Source: a bacterium | GTDB taxonomy: Bacteria; Spirochaetota; UBA4802; UBA5550 | Length of the DNA stretch: 26,359 bases | Direction of reading: 5' to 3' | NCBI GenBank assembly: GCA_024224995.1 | Contig: JAAENB010000179.1 | Coordinates: 1-26,359 of the forward strand | In this document: positions 23,756 through 26,359 of the stretch, piece by piece | Numbering within the stretch: the stretch's first letter is position 1 | Layout: each line of letters starts with the position of its first letter | Program-made: the position numbers and the translations under genes | The notes under the pieces: generated by a model | The model's input: only the letters and a program-made list of their open reading frames with translations | Told to the model about the DNA's origin: nothing | Database searches by the model: none

Positions 23756-23819
23756 TTGCAGGGTTGTATTGTAGTAGGGGAGAGGCATGCCTCTCCCCTA
23801 CTACAATACAACCCTGCAA
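23756..23819. repeat. Perfect 64-bp palindrome
   Basis: Positions 23756-23787 and 23788-23819 are exact reverse complements with no spacer. The core is GTAGTAGGGGAGAGGCA and its mirror, centred on GCATGC. It lies 22 bp beyond the stop of the S15-type hydrolase gene and 20 bp upstream of the next promoter's -35, so it could end leftward transcription. A 32-bp flawless arm is far longer than a terminator needs and suggests a recently arrived REP or MITE-like element; similar GTAGGGG-type palindromes are, as I recall, dispersed in many bacterial genomes. Confidence 0.9.
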
Positions 23820-23841
23820 CGCAATCGATCAACGTACGCGA

Positions 23842-26352
23842 TCAACGTCCGCGGCGCATAAGGCGTCGAACAAAAATAACCCCCAGGGGAAAGAGCATAT
23901 ACATAATCATGCTCAAGAACCCGGGAAGAACCGAAAACGCCGGGTTATACCCGGTACCGGCAACAGCAGCGCTGCCGCAGCCGCCGGAAGAATTCCCGGA
24001 AGAAACAGTATCTCCGCCGGAGCCGTCACCGTTAGCGGTGCTGCCGGACCCGGAACCGGGAGAGTCCGTATGGTTTACAAGATAATCATCAATATCGTCG
24101 ATCCATTTCCAGGCGGCACCTTCGCTGCTTGTGTTGGTAGTGGTAAAATCGATCCGTGCCTGGTGTGTATCATCAATAACGATAGTATTGGTAGACGGGA
24201 CCAGGACGGGCAGCAGGTGCGGAAAATCGGACCCGCTGAGTGTAACCCGGATGCGGTGGCCTTTTTTAAAGACGCTGCAGGTGGGCCAGATCTCAATGGA
24301 ATATTGATACAGTTCACCGGGAACGATCTCTTTCGGATTCCTGTCGGACCGGCAGTAGAAAGGATCAAAGGGAACATAGCCCGGGTCAAGGGCGTGCTCG
24401 GTTTGTCCGGCCGGTTCACCAGGATCGCGCTGCCGGTGCGAGGCCCGGAGCCAGCCGGAGCTGATGTTCCTGGCTCTGCCGTCGGGAAAAACATCATTCA
24501 GTTCGGCAATCCATTGAACATCTTCTTCGTCCATAAGCGTGGTAATCATACCGGTGTCGATATTCAGCAGACCGCCCATATACTCAACAACCTCCCCTGC
24601 CAGGAGGGCGCTGAAGTGATCGCCGAATTCGCTTTTGGCCCAGAAGGTAATAGTCATGGGTCCAACGATCTCAACATCTTCCGCCAGCTCATCAGAGCTA
24701 AAGGCAAGCACCCCGGTATCGTCGTAGCGTTCATCCTCCCAGGGCAAAAGGGAATCGATATTGGTATTGAGCCAGTGCTTGGACACCTGTGAAGGGATCG
24801 CCTGGGAACCAATGGCCCAGCGCACTGATGATCTCGAAAGCATCCCGTGCAGAAACAGCGGACTATGATTAAACTCCGGGTTCTCGGAATTAAGATCGCA
24901 CTGGGCGATATTTTCAACAAGAGAAAAATGATTGCTATAATTCACATAGGTATGGACATCAATAATGTCGGGCTTGTGCTTGGAAAAATAATACGTTTTA
25001 TTCTCCAGCCTGCTTTCGGGCAGGGGCCAGGATTTTTCAGCCCGCCAGCGGTTTTCTCCCATAACCCTGAGAATAACCGGGAACTCTTTCATAAAAGGGT
25101 CCTCTATTCCTTTGACCTTCCAGTCGAACCAGCGCCCGGGAACGGAGCAGTTTTCCAGGGAAGAAAGCCCCATGGTAAAGGAGCCGTCAAAGTGATACCA
25201 TTCTCCAACGATCATGGCTTTGTTTTCATTGGAATGATTTTTCAGACCATAGTTGTACATATCAACCCCGCCCCTGGTGAAGATATCAAACCAGCCCGAA
25301 GTCATAAAAACCGAAACACCGGGAGCAATGGAATTGTTGTCACCTTCGGCAAAGCCCCAGCCGCACTCAGGTTTGTCGGGCCAGTAGCACATTGGAGATT
25401 TTTTATCGAACCAGCCGCAATCGATCATGCTTTCATACCTGGTCATCCATTCAATATTCGAAGGGATCTGTGTTAAATGGGTCATCCAGATATCCGCGGC
25501 CGCTTCCAGGTCTTCCATACTGGGATTAAAATTTTCCTCGCCCAGAGCAAGGAGGGGCATAAAGAGCGCCAGGGCATCAATGCAGCCAATCCACAGGGAA
25601 CCGAATTCCATGTTCAGGTTCCCGCCCTGAATGGCAATATCTTTATAGATATCGCTTAAGGGGAGAATAGGAAAGATTGCTTTAAGATGAACGGGTTCCC
25701 CGGTAGCGCTGTCCCGGTCTACCAGGGCGGCTGCGAAAAACTGGTCAATTGCCATGTACGAAGGGCCAATCATCCCCACTTTGCCGTTGGACCAGGACTG
25801 GCCCGGAATAAACTCATCAATGATGTGTTTTAGATCATGATGTTCAACCAGGTCATATGCCTGCCACTCTCCTTCGGAAGAGCCGGTCCCCCGGATATCG
25901 ACCAGTAACAGGTTGTATCCTCTGGGGATTAATTTAAGATAGAGGATAGACATGAATTCCCTTCGGTAAGGAGTATAGACCAGAATAGTGGGCAGTTTCT
26001 CCATAGTCTTAGTTGGCCTGATGAGCGTAGCCCAGAGAGTTACTGCCGGGGAAGAACAAACCTCCCCGCCCGAAGGATCGCAGCTCTCGTCGGTATAAGC
26101 CGGAACTTCAATCGGCAGATTGATAGTAATATCCGGGGTTAAAACTTTGATATCCGACAGCTTTTCTTCAAGGGTCGTAGTAAGCTCCCCTGACGCGGAG
26201 TCCGGAAGAGAGGCTTTTGCCTCAGCGGGGCGAAAAATGCCGGTAAAACCGGTGTGATTGATTAAAACAGAGAAAAAGAGAATAAAAATAGATAAAAGCG
26301 ATTTTTTGAATAGAGACGTAGATAGACACGAATTCGTCTGAGATCGGCACAT
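23842..26352 (-). CDS. Secreted S15/CocE-like hydrolase with a Cys-helix-Arg C-terminal sorting tail
   Basis: The 836-residue protein resembles the CocE/NonD and Xaa-Pro dipeptidyl-peptidase (S15) group of Ser hydrolases. A hydrophobic segment (about 18-33, after FKKS) is a signal peptide or anchor. Catalytic markers: VDIRGTGSSEGEW (151-163), nucleophile Ser198 in GPSYM, Asp356 in GWFDIF and His387 in GEWYHFDG. A C-terminal jelly-roll-like domain (from about 560, DVEIVGPMTITFWAKSEFGDH) and KKGHRIRVTLSGSDFPHLLP (to about 740) follow. Next comes a Gly/Ser linker, then SSGGCGSAAVAG (Cys792), a helix (about 807-828) and the basic end RRLMRRGR: the layout of bacterial CTERM sorting signals. Substrate may be a peptide or an ester. 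The ATG at 26352 is 7 bp from the window edge and the frame is open upstream, so a longer start is possible. Confidence 0.88.
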   Translation of the reverse strand: MCRSQTNSCLSTSLFKKSLLSIFILFFSVLINHTGFTGIFRPAEAKASLPDSASGELTTTLEEKLSDIKVLTPDITINLPIEVPAYTDESCDPSGGEVCSSPAVTLWATLIRPTKTMEKLPTILVYTPYRREFMSILYLKLIPRGYNLLLVDIRGTGSSEGEWQAYDLVEHHDLKHIIDEFIPGQSWSNGKVGMIGPSYMAIDQFFAAALVDRDSATGEPVHLKAIFPILPLSDIYKDIAIQGGNLNMEFGSLWIGCIDALALFMPLLALGEENFNPSMEDLEAAADIWMTHLTQIPSNIEWMTRYESMIDCGWFDKKSPMCYWPDKPECGWGFAEGDNNSIAPGVSVFMTSGWFDIFTRGGVDMYNYGLKNHSNENKAMIVGEWYHFDGSFTMGLSSLENCSVPGRWFDWKVKGIEDPFMKEFPVILRVMGENRWRAEKSWPLPESRLENKTYYFSKHKPDIIDVHTYVNYSNHFSLVENIAQCDLNSENPEFNHSPLFLHGMLSRSSVRWAIGSQAIPSQVSKHWLNTNIDSLLPWEDERYDDTGVLAFSSDELAEDVEIVGPMTITFWAKSEFGDHFSALLAGEVVEYMGGLLNIDTGMITTLMDEEDVQWIAELNDVFPDGRARNISSGWLRASHRQRDPGEPAGQTEHALDPGYVPFDPFYCRSDRNPKEIVPGELYQYSIEIWPTCSVFKKGHRIRVTLSGSDFPHLLPVLVPSTNTIVIDDTHQARIDFTTTNTSSEGAAWKWIDDIDDYLVNHTDSPGSGSGSTANGDGSGGDTVSSGNSSGGCGSAAVAGTGYNPAFSVLPGFLSMIMYMLFPLGVIFVRRLMRRGR

Positions 26353-26359
26353 ACGGTCC

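Noticed and set aside
23764..24792. 342-codon plus-strand frame opposite the S15-like hydrolase gene
   Set aside because: It starts inside the 64-bp palindrome, is antisense to a gene with a convincing catalytic triad and tail, and is rich in Gly/Pro from complementary codons.

Overview
The window is about 26.4 kb of chromosomal-looking bacterial DNA with dense coding, mostly sigma-70-like promoters and several short palindromic repeats. I see no rRNA, tRNA, CRISPR array, phage genes or intact transposase. The mix suggests an uncultivated spirochaete (Spirochaetota) or a close functional analogue. It has a giant Ser/Thr kinase-ATPase-GAF-SpoIIE protein of a kind frequent in Leptospira-like genomes, a six-helix chemoreceptor without HAMP whose N-terminus resembles spirochaetal membrane receptors and cyclases, and large hybrid kinases. 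This placement is inference from gene content only (about 50% sure).

Layout. 1-884: the 3' part of a gene made of 42-bp repeats (Pro/Glu/Ser-rich protein), overlapped by an unknown small gene. 1019-6328: a signalling operon on the plus strand with cheR, an 1106-residue hybrid histidine kinase, and a receiver-HisKA_2 kinase overlapping it by 4 bp. A 17-bp perfect hairpin closes this operon and also the convergent 1766-residue kinase/phosphatase gene (6378-11678, minus). Divergent from that gene is a TetR-type regulator, followed by a FadN-like hydroxyacyl-CoA dehydrogenase/enoyl-CoA hydratase and a FadA-like thiolase: a fatty-acid beta-oxidation module under a probable TetR switch.

15.2-17.25 kb, around the thiolase, is unusually rich in small repeats: tandem heptads, two GC-rich hairpins, a 140-bp MITE-like inverted repeat, a 122-bp inverted-repeat element, and a 27-bp inverted pair flanking the thiolase segment. 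The right-hand member of that pair supplies the last codons of an alpha/beta hydrolase gene (17232-18035, minus). A 400-bp stretch with two hairpins and an unidentified ORF fragment precedes a chemoreceptor gene (18492-20057).

20062-23336 (minus) is a compact three-gene unit: a sphingosine-1-phosphate-lyase-like PLP enzyme, a TSUP/TauE-type exporter and a DUF819 membrane protein. I regard it as the best candidate for an undescribed pathway. A small unknown gene and a 64-bp perfect palindrome separate it from a secreted S15/CocE-like hydrolase (23842-26352, minus), which ends in a Cys-plus-helix-plus-Arg tail that looks like a C-terminal sorting signal.

All family calls come from motifs read by eye; no database search was run.
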